Assembly: GCA_013350335.1 (NCBI GenBank)
Contig: CM023538.1
Span: 55,782,769 to 55,846,768 of the forward strand
From: Chimonanthus salicifolius
Taxonomy: Eukaryota; Streptophyta; Magnoliopsida; Laurales; Calycanthaceae
Reading direction: 5' to 3'
Length of the DNA: 64,000 bases
The notes beneath the pieces were generated by a model that worked only from the letters and a program-made list of their open reading frames with translations, ran no database searches and was not told the origin of the DNA. Position numbers and translations under genes: made by a program. Positions 11,308 through 23,369 of this stretch are shown piece after piece; within the stretch, counting starts at the first letter, position 1; the number at the start of each line of letters is the position of its first letter.

Positions 11308-11590
11308 TTGCTGCAACAGGTACGGCCTCTAAAGCAGAAAATCTCAAATTGGAAATTTACTCTTTTTTATTATTTTTAGTAACATCCGTGACTGAAATTA
11401 GCCACTTGCTGCAACAGGCGCGACCTATGAGGCAGAAAGCTCAAATTTGAATTTTAACGCTTTATATTTATTGTTGGTAAAATCCGTGAATGAAATTAGC
11501 CCCTTGTTGCAGCAGGTACGAAGCCAGAAAAATTAAATTGGATTTTTTTTTTTATATTATTTTGAGTGAAACCAGTGACTGAAATTAGAG
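11308..11590. repeat. 98-bp tandem repeat, three copies
   Basis: The unit starts TTGCTGCAACAGG and contains GCAGAAA, CTCAAATT and CCGTGACTGAAATTAG. Starts fall at 11308, 11406 and 11504, exactly 98 bp apart, with third-copy divergence (TTGTTGCAGCAGG). It does not read as coding sequence in one frame. Confidence 0.85.
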
Positions 11591-11599
11591 AAGTCAGAG

Positions 11600-13570
11600 T
11601 TGTGATGTTGGCGACTTTCAAAAGTTGAAGTTGTAATATGGGTTTTTGCTTGCGGAGTTATGCCTGCAGGGTGTTTGTCCAAATACCCGAACGAGAAATT
11701 CTATACTCAAGGACTCTTAATTTTTAGGATAGATTATGGCTCATGAATCTGAGAACTTTTCTTTATGAGTCAGGTGTGCCAATGCGGAATTTTTCCGATC
11801 ATTGGATTATGCAAGTTTCCCTATTTTCATGAAATAGATTTTCTTTGATGCAATTGGTGGGAAACATATAATAGATTTGCAAATATTCATATATAAGGAA
11901 ATTTATGTTGAAAATGTATGCTGTGACACAACTGAATGGATTGAGATTTGAATTAGTAAGGCTATTGCAGTTTAAATCTCATTTATCATAATTTTTTTTT
12001 ATAAATGATATGAACAAAATTTATTAAATATAATATCTATTTACATGCTTAAAATCTCCATGGTCAGGAACCTTTCTATATAGAAATAACAAATTATTTC
12101 AAATTTACAACATTTTTTCTTTTATTTTCCATCAAAGAACCTATTTTGAAATTCAAATAACAAAATAAAAGGGTTGTCATTTTCAAATAGAGGCTGAGTC
12201 GTCAACCATTGTGTCAGTGTTTTATTGTTTAAATATGAAACAATTTCAGTGACAAATCTTTGAATAATATTTGTCTAAGCATAAAGTTTAATATTATTTT
12301 ATGTTAGGGCAATAAGTTGAATGTTTACTTCTGAAATGAATCTTATAGCAGTATATAACTAAAATGTTACTAATTCATTAATATAGCTTAATGGTTTTGC
12401 TTTATGAAACATTATCTAATTTTTGAATTTGTTTGTTGTAAGCCAACTCACTAACAATGCTCTCTAAAAACATTACTTCTATTCCTATGTTTTATTTATT
12501 TATTTTTAAGATAGATAGGTGGTAATGTGGTATATTTGAATATTCTAAAATAATATTTTTTTTTATTTATTGAAAAGAGAATTAAATAGCTTGGGAATAA
12601 TATGTAACTATGTATCCCATAAATTGCATTATGAACATCTAACTAATAATTCTTAAGGCAAGTATTTTTAAACTTAAGCAATCCACTTATTTTGGTTTTC
12701 TGTCTTATCATTTCAATTTAATTAAACTTTAGGTGATGAAATTGTGTGATTATTAAATTTATTTTTGAATTTACGTGACTTGGGCTGCTACTAGATGAGA
12801 TTTGACATTCTTAAATGTCTTGTCTTTGGATGTTTGTAAAACACTGGAAATTCAAATATTAAAAATTTGCATAACTTGAAAATGTTATGAGATTTTTTTT
12901 TAACCCCAAGCTGTTGGTCTCACAGTCAACTATCAAGAAATCTGTTTCATGAATTGGGTTTTTGAGTTCGATCCATCTCAATTTCAACAGGTTCACTCTT
13001 TACTGCATATACTCCAACGATTAGTTAAGTTAAAAAATGTCCTAATATAAGTTAGACGCTTATTAAAAATTGTGCTTGGGCATCCTTGTTAGGTATTTAA
13101 TATTTTAAGAATTGTGCCTCGTATCATGTTGGGTATTTAATATTTTGATAGAAAAAGTTACCTACTGATAAATAGAGTAAGAAAGCTCTACCATGAGAAG
13201 TGAGATTCAAAAAATTGGAATTTTGCTTTATACAGTGAACATGTTCAATTGTCTTAAATCAATAAGAACCATGAATCAGCCACCAAGCATGTTGAATATA
13301 AAATTACCGGCCAATTCTATTAGTTTTTTTTTGTCAATTAAAGTTTAAAATGACCCATTGAATTAGGTTTTTGATTTACTAGTTTTATTGACTAAATGTT
13401 GCCTTGCTTAATAGCTCTTTTACTTTTAAGGTCCATTTGAATTATGCTTATTCAATGTCAAGGACAATATTATCTAATAATTTGTTTAATATTTAACAAA
13501 TTATCTTATATACTTATTATCTAGGTATGGCTATGTAGCAAGTATTTTTTTTTTCTAAAGCTCACATAAA
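11600..13570. other. AT-rich intergenic DNA, no gene seen
   Basis: Very AT-rich spacer upstream of PFD5. No conserved coding segment or repeat boundary was recognised. Confidence 0.55.
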
Positions 13571-13574
13571 TCTA

Positions 13575-13745
13575 AAGGGGTTGGAGCAATGGCAAAGAAT
13601 TTACCTTAAGAAGTGACTCGATTCTCACTCCCTTCCAAAGGGTCTTCTCCGGAGAGCTACCTAGTGTACATAGGTAGTGAAACTTGTATATGTCTCGAAG
13701 ATTAATAAGGTGCTCTGAGAAGCTTGGACTAGTCATAAAAAATCA
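13575..13745 (+). mobile_element. Degenerate SINE
   Basis: GTGACTCGATTCTCACTCCC is a box B-like block. The body contains CTCGAAGATTAATAAGGTGCT and ends in GACTAGTCATAAAAAATC. The body resembles that of 60975-61170, which contains CTCGAGGATTAGTCGAGTGCT. Confidence 0.6.
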
Positions 13746-14410
13746 ATTTATCATTCTTTGATCTCAATATGTGCATTTAAATTCATTATTAACTTGTGAG
13801 ATACATTTATTGGTAGGTTAAATAAAATAAATTTTAGAAATTTGATAGAAATGTATTTTTATAATAAGGGGTATCAAGTATGACTTTTTCATCCACTTTT
13901 TTATTGGCAAGAAAGGTATACTTATCAAATCTATAGATCCTATGGACCATTAGACTCTAAATCTCCTATTTAAATATGCTTCTTTTCGATAATTTATTCT
14001 TATTCTTATCAACTAAGGAAAAACCAAAGAACACCTTTTGCATGAGTCCTCTTAAGCCTCTCGAGGGAATGCCACACAAGATGCTCTCGATTTATGTCGG
14101 TGGGACTCAGAATTTATGACTTCCCACTTCCTGAATAGGTAACCACTTGAATTACCGAACATTACATCATTCTTATTCTTTTGAAGTACATTAAAAAAAA
14201 AAATTATTTAGGCCAAAGTAATTCTCAATAGATTATCGATGGACACACTTCTTAACATCTCTTATTACATTTTTTTTTTTTTCCTTTTTAAATGATAAAA
14301 AATACAGGTCGTGAAATGTATAATTATGTCTTAAGTTGAATTTACAGTAAATACGTTTTTATTATTTAATTCTGAACTATTTAAAACTTAAAAGGCGTTT
14401 TCAAGTGCAA
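13746..14410. other. AT-rich spacer upstream of PFD5; probable promoter region
   Basis: No gene seen. TATTTAAAAC at about 14379 is the nearest AT-rich core-promoter candidate before the PFD5 leader. It is a weak match, and the start of transcription cannot be read from sequence alone. Confidence 0.35.
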
Positions 14411-14497
14411 ATAATGTGTTGTTCTGCCGGCTGTGACTACTACCGAGCAGAGATTTTCTGCCTCTCTCTTCGATTGATTTGCAGAAGAAGAGAAGAA

Positions 14498-17400
14498 ATG
14501 GCAGGAGGGACGAAAGGAGTGGGAGTGGGAATGGTGATAAGGGCGTCGGAGATGGAGAAGATGGGCGTCGAACAGCTCAAATCTGTCAAGGAGCAGACCG
14601 ATCTTGAAGTCAATCTCCTCCACGACAGCTTGAACAACATCCGCACCGCCGCTACTCGTCTCGAGATCGCATCCAATGCTCTTCATGATCTCTCACTCCG
14701 TCCTCAAGGCATCCCTCCTCCTCTTTCTTCTCCCTTCTCCCTTCTCCTTCTGCTACCTACCCTCGTCTTCTCTTTATTAGTTTCATATTTCACTTTCCTC
14801 TTTCTGTAATTGCAGGGAAGAAGATGCTTGTCCCTCTTACTGCGTCCCTCTATGTTCCTGGAAATCTTGATGATGCCGACAAAGTCCTCGTGGACGTTGG
14901 CACGGGATACTTCATTGAGGTCTTTCATTCTTTCCAGAGTTCCTTCCTTCCTTCTCTCTTTCTTTCTTTCGTTTATTAGGGCTTTTACCTTGTGATTTTT
15001 TTTTTTGGGGTCTTATCAGAAAACAATGGAGCAAGGTAAAGACTATTGCGGCAGGAAAATCAACCTCCTGAAATCGAATTACGATGAACTTGTTGAGGTA
15101 TTACTGCTTTTTAGAGAATTTAAGAAATACTCTTTTACTTTCAGTTTGATTAATTATGTCAAGTGGATTCGTCTCATGTTATACTATGCATTTGGGCCAA
15201 CACAGAAATAAGAAAGCACATCAATTGGGATGTGAATATTATGGCTCTCTTGATCTAGGCCATTTTATTTGTTTTTGTTTAAATGGTAACCAATACTATA
15301 AATGGAGAAAGCAGATGCAAGTGGCCCAAGTAAAGTGCTTTCAAGAAAGAGATTCAAAAACACCTAAAGCACCCAACACACTAAGGCAAGAAATAAAAAG
15401 CTAAAAGGAACAACTCGTCTAGAATTTGACCTCGCTCATTAACTTATACCAGTGGTTTCCTTCGGCACACTGCAAAGATCAGACTATCCTTCTTGAAATT
15501 GCTCCTTCCTGCTTCAGATCATTATTTGAGCAATATTCTTTGATGCTATCTCTTATTACTGGGGCTGGCTCTATCATGGGGAAGATGCTCTCTAAATGAT
15601 CTCTATTGCTAAGACCAAGTTGAAAACCATCTATCCTGTAAAGTATGTGAAGTTCTTAAATTTGAAGTACAATGAACTCCAGACAGTTTTTCCATTTGAT
15701 CCGTTGGATGATCATTTTTCAAGATTATTGATCTGTTTTTCAAGTTCACAATGATTTGCAAATATTGGCCGCAAATGACAACAATTTGTTGTTTTGTAAA
15801 AATCATTAATCAAGATAAAAGGCCATTTCAGCAGTGATCAATCAAGATGAAAGAGTTTCTTTTGTGATTTCTAATCCAATTAGTGCTGTTAAAAATTTCA
15901 TTATTCATGATTTATACCTCAGTTTGTACAATATCATGAAATAGTTGATTTTTATTGGTTTAGAAATTTTATTCTCCCTATTGATGACAGCATTTTGTGA
16001 CTAGTTGAAATTTAATTATGGAATTTGATGGGCCTAGTGGATTTTGGAGGGCTTTTTGCTTATTTTTGGCCTTTTTTTACAACATTGGGTAGAGATACTG
16101 GTGTAGTACATCTTTGAAATTTGAACTCCAATGAAATGGTTTTGTATTGGTTAATTGCTATATGTTGCATCTTCACATGATGTGAAGAAAGTTAGAGAAA
16201 TGCTTATGTTGTTACTGATCAACTTTTGGAAAAAAAAAATTACTTTTATTATATCCTTTGTTATTTCATACATTTATATGTAGTTTTGATGTAATCCAAG
16301 GTTCAGATTGAAAAAGACTTAGAACCACAACTCTTTTTTTTTTTTGTTGAAATGATAAATTATAAAGGGCACAAACTGAGAAGCATAACGAGGCATCAAC
16401 AAAGGCATTTTGCTCACGCTACACATTTTGCCTTGACTCTTCGACTAGCCTTAGAAGAGATCTATTCTTTATTGCGAAACACGTGGTTGTTGTACTCCCA
16501 CCAAATGCTTCAAATAGTGGCAAAGAGAGCCAACTGCCAAAGAACGAGAATCTCAATGACCTCTTAAAGATCATCGAAGAGTATGAGAGGAGAGCAACTA
16601 AAGATGGCATCTTCCGCTGAATGTCAAAAAGGACTAACTATTGAATTTTCAGACTTCAAAAGAAAATGAGCAATAAAGAAGTGAGTGATCCATACCATTA
16701 GAAGCATGAAAACAAGAGGCGTGAAAACTTTAGGATCTAGAATTTTACAAATCTAAACCCAAGGAATATGAAATTGGCTCAATTAAAATGAAGGTAAGTC
16801 CATAATTCAAATCCCCAAATAAAATGGGTTACGGGACCTTTTGAAAGATCCACCTTGGATATAAGTTGTAGGAAAATGGACTCAATTGAATTGTGCGTAC
16901 TCCAAATTTTAAAGTGAACTCATGTATGATTTTTTTCTCACCAAATACACTTTGAGTGAATTATTTGCCCAAAGGAACACCCAATGAATAACTAGAAGAT
17001 TTGGAACACAATTTCACTAGAATTCTCAAGATAAATTCACACAAATGAGTAGAATAAAATTTACACAAAAATTGGGTACTTCATAGGCACTAGGGGTGAA
17101 ACTTCGTCTGGGTTTTAACCCAACCCATATGACCCGACCTGAGAAATCAGTGGGCTGGGTTATGTATTTGTAAATTTAGGGTTGGGTCGTATTGGGGAAA
17201 AAAAACCCCATGGAATTCGGGTCGGGTTGGGCTTAGAAATTTAAAATCAACTCGACCTAACCCCAAATTTGGGCTAAAAATGGGTCGGGTTAGGTCGGAC
17301 CAGCAACTCGGGTCGGGCTTAATAATTTTTGATATGGGTTGGGTTGAGTTTATTAAAACCCAGTCCCAACCCGCCTGAGTTTCAACCCTAATAGGCACCT

Positions 17401-20400
17401 AGGGACCTTCAATTTATGGTTTTTCTAGAGCCAAGAATACACATGCATTGGCGCCCAAGCACTACAATCTCTATCTTTCGGTTGGCATGATGTCATGCCA
17501 TAGATCCAATACATCTTTATCTTCCAATACATAAATTCACCCTCTAATTTCTGAAGAATTTTAGCCCAAATTACGTTGGGAAAATCCAAAATTCGACAGG
17601 TGAAATCGAAATAAAAGTTCTCTTACAAAGAAATTCTAGATCGACCCAAATGCTACAATCTATGAATTCACACTGGAATTTTCAACCACACAAAGGCTTC
17701 ATAAATTGAAAATTTTGAATAATTAAAATTGCAAACAATTAATTTAAATGCAATTCACAAAATTAAAATTACGAAAATTAATTTAAATACAAAATTAAAT
17801 TCAAAAAATTCAATAATAGAATAAATAAGAACTCACCAATTGGAGATCCCAAACTTGAACTTAAATGAAAAACATTCCATTGTTTGAGCGTGCATGCCCT
17901 CTTATTTATAGTGCTTTGAATATAAAAAATTATAGAAATAGACTATCCTGTCATAGAATGACACTTGGTTAAAAAATCATCCATAATTTTGTCCACGTAT
18001 GCTAGAATTGCACAGAATTGGGTTCACTTGGAAAAGCTTTTAAATAAGCGTTCCAATGAATTTAATTTTGTGATATCTAACATCGTTTAATACATCAAAT
18101 TAGCATACAAAGTTGCATCATATTTTATGCCAATGCTTGAGTGATATGTGCCCTATCTAAAATATAAAGAAAACAAATACATAAAGGGAAAGTAGGTGGT
18201 GTGCAATCGTTGTTGATTTGAGAGAGAATTTGTAGAGAAAGATTGTCAAATCTGAGGTTGCTTGCTCCAAAAGAAAAGGAGAAGGAATCTTCTAAGTAGG
18301 TGGAGAGAACCAATCCGGCATCAATTCCTTGTGCTCCAGTTTTGGACCTCTTTGTTGAACAAAACCAAGTTCAAATTGAAAGAACATGGGCCCAACCCAT
18401 TGTTACACCCTATGGTCACTTATTTTTGAGTTTTAGTCCCAAAAGGATGCTTAAATGGGCCTCTCTTTCTGCAATCAACAACTATATAAAATCGGAGAGC
18501 CATGTTTTCAATCGTGTCTTCAATTTCACTCCAATCTTCATAAAAATAAGTGTTGAGGATGTTTGCATCATTTGACCATGATATTAATGGAATGCCTTTT
18601 TCCATTGAGCCAATGATGGAAAAGTGAATCAAACTACCATTTGGTTCGTTGTTAGATAAGCTCATTTTCGAAGACCTTTTCTGTTTTTTTTATTTTTTTG
18701 GTCAGAATGAGGTTTTTCTTCTCTATCAATGATGAGATAATCAAACTTGTAGACCATTGATTCATTTAGTAATTCGCTTGTTACCAACATGCCATTTTTA
18801 TTAATCCATGCCCTTTTGGATATTGATGATTCGGCCTCCCATGCTAAACCAATAGTGTGTTTTAGTGATTCCTGAATTCTCTTTGCGTGCCAATCTAATA
18901 TTTGAACCAAAAGTATTTGGCCTTCTACTACTATTACTTCAAGTATAGGCTTGCCATCATCAGTCTCGATTTGTATATTGTGTGTCCCATTGTGGGCAGC
19001 TAGATCTCTATGCTTGCCCTCTTTTATAGTTGGGCTTTGTCAGGTTTGAATTTCACAATCTCATGCACAAGGAGATGGAAGTCTATGTCGATGACATGAT
19101 CGCGAAATCACAAAAAAGGGCGGATCACTTAGTTAACTTGGGCAAAATCTTTGATGGCCTTGACAAGTTCATCTTTCTAAGGAACTCGACAAAATGGCCT
19201 TGTAACTTTTGGAGAAGGGGTGCTTCCTCACAAAGAGGTCACTGTGATCAGGATTGGTGATTGTTTACCAAAAACATGTTTTCACACAGTTGTAAGACCA
19301 TGTATGGGGGTTGATGCCTACCTAGTGCTAGAAGGTGATGGAAGTTGGTGACTTGGTGACAAGGGAGCCGGTGGCTAAAGCCTTGGTGAATGGTGATCCT
19401 AATTATAATGATCCTAGGGTTGTGAAATTCCTTGTTGGGTAAGTTCCAACCAACATGAAAGTCGTAGCAATTTGCGCTCTATCTTGGAGAGAGGCTTGGT
19501 GAACTACCTACCCTTGGATGGAAAGACATGAAGCTTCATTGTTCCGTAGGATTGGCTTTGGGCCTTTCCTTTGTAGCTTAGGTGGAAGGTGACGAAGAAG
19601 GCATGGTTGGATGAGGAGGAGGGGAGAGGGGGGTGGGGGTAGTAAGATACCACTTTGGAAGGGATAGAATTCAAATCTTGTGTTAGGACCTATGGACCTA
19701 AGGACAGTCTTAGGTCGACAGTTTTTGTGGGTTGTAGGATTACTATAAGGTAATGGAGGTGTGCAAAGTTTTCCTTGAGCTGAACATAGGTTGGCCCTCG
19801 AATGCAAAGGCAGAATGAAGCTTGACTGCGAGACCACCCATTGAGTAGGATGAAAGTCGGCCTTATTGATCTGATGGTGCCAAGTGGAAGGGCTGTTGTC
19901 CAATGGATAAAAGTTACTCTACGGATAACAGGTTGATCTTCTGCAAGAGTTCACATCAGTGTGAAGATTTGGCACCTTTATGTTGGCTTTTTGCCACTTG
20001 AGATGTTCGCCACTAAAGCAGTACATGAATTCAGTTTAGAATGTTGCGAGACAATTCGGTCAATATTTGGTGTTAGTGTTTAGCATGAAGAGACATTTCC
20101 TTAGTACGAGAGGGCTGAGAAAGACACACCTCTAGTGTGATGGTTATTTTACCCACAATAAATGCTGGGCAGCCAAGTGTGGAGCGGATAACTACTGAAA
20201 ACATCTGAGTGATAAGCCCACGCTAAAATGAGTGCTCTCTTATTCTGACTTTACAGAGGCTTTGGTAGCACAACCGAGAAAACAACAGGTTCTTTGCCCT
20301 TGTGGGTGGAGCATAGAAGTCTTGAAGATCCAAGATAAAGCTTTGATGAGATGACCTGTTTATCATTATGATAGGTGTCAAGTGGAAGTGCAGTGATGTA

Positions 20401-20968
20401 TGCAGCTGAGGCATCTTAACAGACCGAGAGATTTGAACTCTGTTCTTACACACAGCAATCAATTGATTCACAAAACACTTCTTCCACATCTTACACAAAG
20501 CAATCAATTGATTCACTGAAACGCTTCTACCACATCTTTACTGCCCTATATGGATGGAGCCATCTCCATTAAAAGAGATTTGTACCTTATTCTTGTGCAC
20601 CTTTGGTGCCCTTTTAATGAAATTACCATTAAAAGAAAGGGACTCTTTTACCATAGTTGTACTCCTTGCCAGTGAATACCCATTACTCTTCAGTTTTCTT
20701 AGATACTTCATCTGTTCGGCTATCCCAACAAATATGGTTATGGATAGGGATAATTTAATTTTCCTCTGGATGCTCATTTAAATGTTGCTTGAAATATGGG
20801 ACTTCTTGATCAGGGTTTCCACTACATTTTCTTCTATTCTCTTTATCTTCCATTAAATGACGAATTGTCTGGTGGGAAATGCAGGTTGCAGCAAAGAAGA
20901 AAAACATGGCAGATGAGGCTGGAGTGATCTTGCAAGCAAAGCTGAGGCAGGTGGCATCTTCACCATAA
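14498..20968 (+). CDS. PFD5: Prefoldin subunit 5 (PFD5, alpha-type prefoldin)
   Basis: Prefoldin is a cytosolic hexameric co-chaperone that passes unfolded actin and tubulin to the chaperonin CCT; subunit 5 is an alpha-type subunit. Exons are 14498-14708, 14816-14919, 15020-15097 and 20885-20968, giving 158 aa, close to the usual 150-155 aa. The N-terminal helix (about 15-68) contains [17 protein letters not shown]. The beta-hairpin core (about 72-105) contains [15 protein letters not shown] and [13 protein letters not shown]. The C-terminal helix holds [20 protein letters not shown] chose the ATG at 14498 (context GAAGAAATGGC) because the family starts there; an in-frame ATG at 14414 would add 28 residues unlike the family. 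Intron 1 needs a GC donor (TCAAG|GCATCC, acceptor TTGCAG|GG). The last intron is about 5.8 kb, swollen by insertions. The gene looks intact. Confidence 0.95.
15098..17082. other. PFD5 intron 3, first part: no inner feature recognised
   Basis: AT-rich intron sequence after the exon 3 donor (GTTGAG|GTATTA). I see no conserved coding segment. Short open frames here carry no recognisable domain. Confidence 0.5.
17091..17390. mobile_element. hAT-type MITE with perfect 8-bp target duplication
   Basis: The 300-bp element begins TAGGGGTGAAACTTCGTCTGGG (quoted to its first 20 bases: TAGGGGTGAAACTTCGTCTG) and ends as the complement of TAGGGTTGAAACTCAGGCGG. ATAGGCAC flanks both ends (17083-17090 and 17391-17398). 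An 8-bp duplication with TAGGG termini is the hAT signature. The interior is rich in GGGTYGGGTT motifs on both strands and has no coding capacity. It sits in PFD5 intron 3. Confidence 0.92.
17400..19030. other. PFD5 intron 3, middle part: uncharacterised
   Basis: AT-rich sequence with two long - strand open frames (18420-18665 and 18662-18910) that I cannot assign to a family. Because they abut a Gypsy fragment at 19040, a transposon origin is plausible but not shown. Confidence 0.35.
19040..19175 (+). pseudogene. Gypsy (Ty3) reverse-transcriptase fragment
   Basis: The + strand reads [20 protein letters not shown] and continues [14 protein letters not shown]. This matches the catalytic block of Ty3/Gypsy RT, where the YVDD motif lies before a conserved DDMI-K-S and DHL-L. 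Only about 45 residues remain, cut on the right by the plastid rRNA insertion. Confidence 0.85.
19179..20320 (+). pseudogene. Plastid 23S rRNA 3' part inserted in the nucleus (NUPT)
   Basis: The sequence follows the 3' third of plastid 23S rRNA in order. Recognisable blocks are GGAGAAGGGGTGC and CTGTTTACCAAAAACA-like (about 19210-19275), GGGTAAGTTCC, GGATTGGCTTTGGGCCTTTCC (about 19550), AAAGTTACTCTACGGATAACAGG-like (about 19905), CTTAGTACGAGAGG (about 20100) and GCGGATAACT (about 20185). Many differences are C to T or G to A, the usual decay of methylated nuclear insertions. The peptidyl-transferase region is altered and a short stretch near 19500 appears deleted, so it cannot be functional. 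It lies inside PFD5 intron 3. Long antisense open frames over it are artefacts. Confidence 0.93.
20335..20440 (+). pseudogene. Plastid 4.5S rRNA copy (same NUPT)
   Basis: TAGGTGTCAAGTGGAAGTGC, ATGTATGCAGCTGAGGCATC and TTAACAGACCG follow the 23S-like segment in the plastid order and spacing. A separate 4.5S rRNA after 23S occurs only in land-plant plastids, which rules out a mitochondrial source. The copy carries several transitions. Confidence 0.93.
20441..20884. other. End of PFD5 intron 3
   Basis: A short near-duplicate of GCAATCAATTGATTCAC occurs twice (about 20453 and 20500) just after the plastid-like segment. The rest is ordinary intron ending in a standard AAATGCAG acceptor. Confidence 0.5.
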
Positions 20969-23310
20969 GGGAGAGAGAATGTTTTTGAGTTTCTACCACA
21001 ATCTTGAAATTGTCAAACCCAAAATGTGTCTATCATTAGTTTGTGAAGTCAAAAACATTTTTCCAACTTAGAGGAAAGTGTTTGCTTTTCCTATTTCCGT
21101 TCCTTCCCTTGTTCTTGTCATCAGCTGTAAGAATTACAAATTTTCTTTGGCAAATCAGTGAAGGTTGTGTAAACATGAAACAGATCAACATCCAGAAGGG
21201 TTAAAAAGGTCGGTGTGTTCATCAATTCATGTGCATTTTCATCTTGGTTGGATTCTCTCTCTCACACACAGAAGCAAGTTGATCCGACGATTGAGGCATA
21301 GGAACTGCTATTTTCACTTTGTGCTGTCACTCTGGTTAAGGAGAATTTAAGAAGTCTATGCTAAGAGGCACTCCCTGCCTAAAATGAAGGATAATTCTGT
21401 TTTTACATAATCAAATTTACTTGTCATTTATCATTTTAATTGGGGAGTGCTATAAGAATATGAAGTATAAAATGCTTCTATCATTAGATAGATTGAACTA
21501 TGAATAAAGTGGGGCAAATTAACAAAGAAATTGATCTATCTGCTTTAAAATGATTAAAAAATCTGTTAGAGACAGTAAGGTGAATGGCAGGGTTGGTCAT
21601 TGCTACTGGCGAGCTTCTTGTAGTTGGTTTTTGCCCCATATCTTTGTTTTTTTTTTTTCATTCATGTAGCAGGGATTGGGAAATTGGCGTATCAACCAAT
21701 ATGATTGGTTAGTACAGATTGGTTTTCATGGATTGATATGGACCCCAAATCGCCCATTGAATTTTTGTTTTTGTTTTAATTTTTAATTTTTTAACAAATT
21801 AAAAATATAAACAATAGCAAACTCATATTTCCAAACTTAAGATAGGTTAGATGGTGAGTTTTAATAAGTATATTCTAACAAGCTGAAAATTTTAGACAGG
21901 TTTGATGGTGTATTATCCGTGGAGCTTGATAATATCTGTAGTGGTTGTAGGAACGATCTGGAATAAATTCATAGAGAAATATTGGTGTGACACAATGTCA
22001 TTTTGTTGTATATTTTTTTTTTTGAACAGAGAAAACTTATATCGAAAAAGAACAAATACAAAAAGTCTAAGAGATTTAGACCCAAATGAAAATACAAAGA
22101 AAAGCAACAAAGCAACAAGAAGTCCCGGAGAAGAAATTAGTTTTCTCTCTTTTCCTCTTTATCTTTTGTTTTTTTTTTTTTGGTTTCTATATTGATCCTA
22201 TGAGTCAGTTTTATGAGTAGATGACCTTCAATTTCCACCCAGCCAAGAGCCTACATTTTGAAATGGTTCTTACAAATTCATGGGAGTGTAAATTAGTTTT
22301 CATATCTATGGATTTCTACTGCCTCTTTCCTCTCTTTTTCTCACTTTTGGTGAACTGTGAGCTATTAAAATGCATGCAACACATTGATTTTATTTTTCCA
22401 CCGTAGTTACTACTTACTAAAAAAATTGAAGGGAAATTGATGAGATCCAACCCATTTGTGGTGGTTCCCACTAACATCCAATTAGAGAAATGGGATGCTC
22501 ATTAATTTCCATTGATCGATAGATCATTCTTTTTGAACTGATTCATAGAAATTGGTGCCAATTTTCATTTGTAGTATTTTGATGAATAAAATTATTTTGC
22601 CTGGATTTCACTTCATAAAGACTTGAGCCCTGCCCAAAGACTTCGAACCGTTCGAAGTTGCTTCCATACATGCAGCGAGTTTCGGTGTTGAATAAAATTG
22701 TTAGACTACTTGATATTTTAAATTTGACTAATAATTTAATAAAAGAACTGTAGCTGAAAGTTCACACTAATTCATTAAAAACTGATTCACAATCGATGAT
22801 TGCTCGTGAGTAGACTCTTGTGTTCTCATTCCCAAAAAGCGTCAAAGAACATTTGCCAGACCAAGTGATATTTCAAACAATGGGCCACACCTTGGGCATT
22901 TTGGGCCTCTGCCTGGTCAAAGGGGCAGGGATTCGACATATAATTTATGCCTATGGGATAGAACAAGGATTAAAAATCAAGCCCATTTAATGAGGTCCAG
23001 ACCTGCTCTTCTTTTCAGAGCCCATATGAATGTATGGCCCTTGGCCAAAATATTAGACTTGGCTTGTATATATCAAATTTTTTATATTGAAAAAGGAGAT
23101 ATTGCTCCTGCCTTGTAAACAGACTAAAACCTAAAACAAAGGGTTGAAAAAAAAAAAAAACTACTATTCTTAAACAACTTCGAAGTTAGAACTTTTTCTT
23201 TTTTCCCCACTATTATCTTACAAAAGGGTTTATGAAGTGAGAACAGGAAAAAATATTATAGGTACACAAATTCAATAGAAGCTATTCTAAGAAGTGAGAT
23301 GATCATTTTT
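20969..23310. other. PFD5 3' UTR region, then intergenic DNA with no gene seen
   Basis: The first 200-400 bases after the stop are the likely PFD5 3' UTR. No definite poly(A) signal can be assigned. At 21660-21780 there is a weak ATATGGATTGGT-rich segment that may be a decayed relative of the TATCGGCC repeat family found elsewhere. I see no other feature. Confidence 0.45.
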
Positions 23311-23315
23311 TTAAC

Positions 23316-23369
23316 ATGGGTATCTCCATCTCACATTGGAGGCGAGACTAATCCCATGAGCATATAATG
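23316..23369 (-). mobile_element. SINE 3' fragment
   Basis: AACATGGGTATCTCCATCTC and GGAGGCGAGACTAATCCCAT are the reverse of the body of the SINE at 10828. The tRNA-like head is missing. Confidence 0.6.

Noticed and set aside
14414..14497. Upstream in-frame ATG for PFD5
   Set aside because: It would add 28 residues unlike any prefoldin; the downstream ATG has the better context and the family start.
18420..18910. Two long - strand open frames
   Set aside because: No family could be recognised; left as uncharacterised intron sequence rather than called genes.
19508..19903. 131-aa - strand open frame
   Set aside because: Antisense of the plastid 23S rRNA-like sequence; stop-free only because of rRNA composition.
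19179..20440. Functional rRNA genes
   Set aside because: Extensive transitions, an internal deletion and truncation of the 5' two-thirds of 23S.
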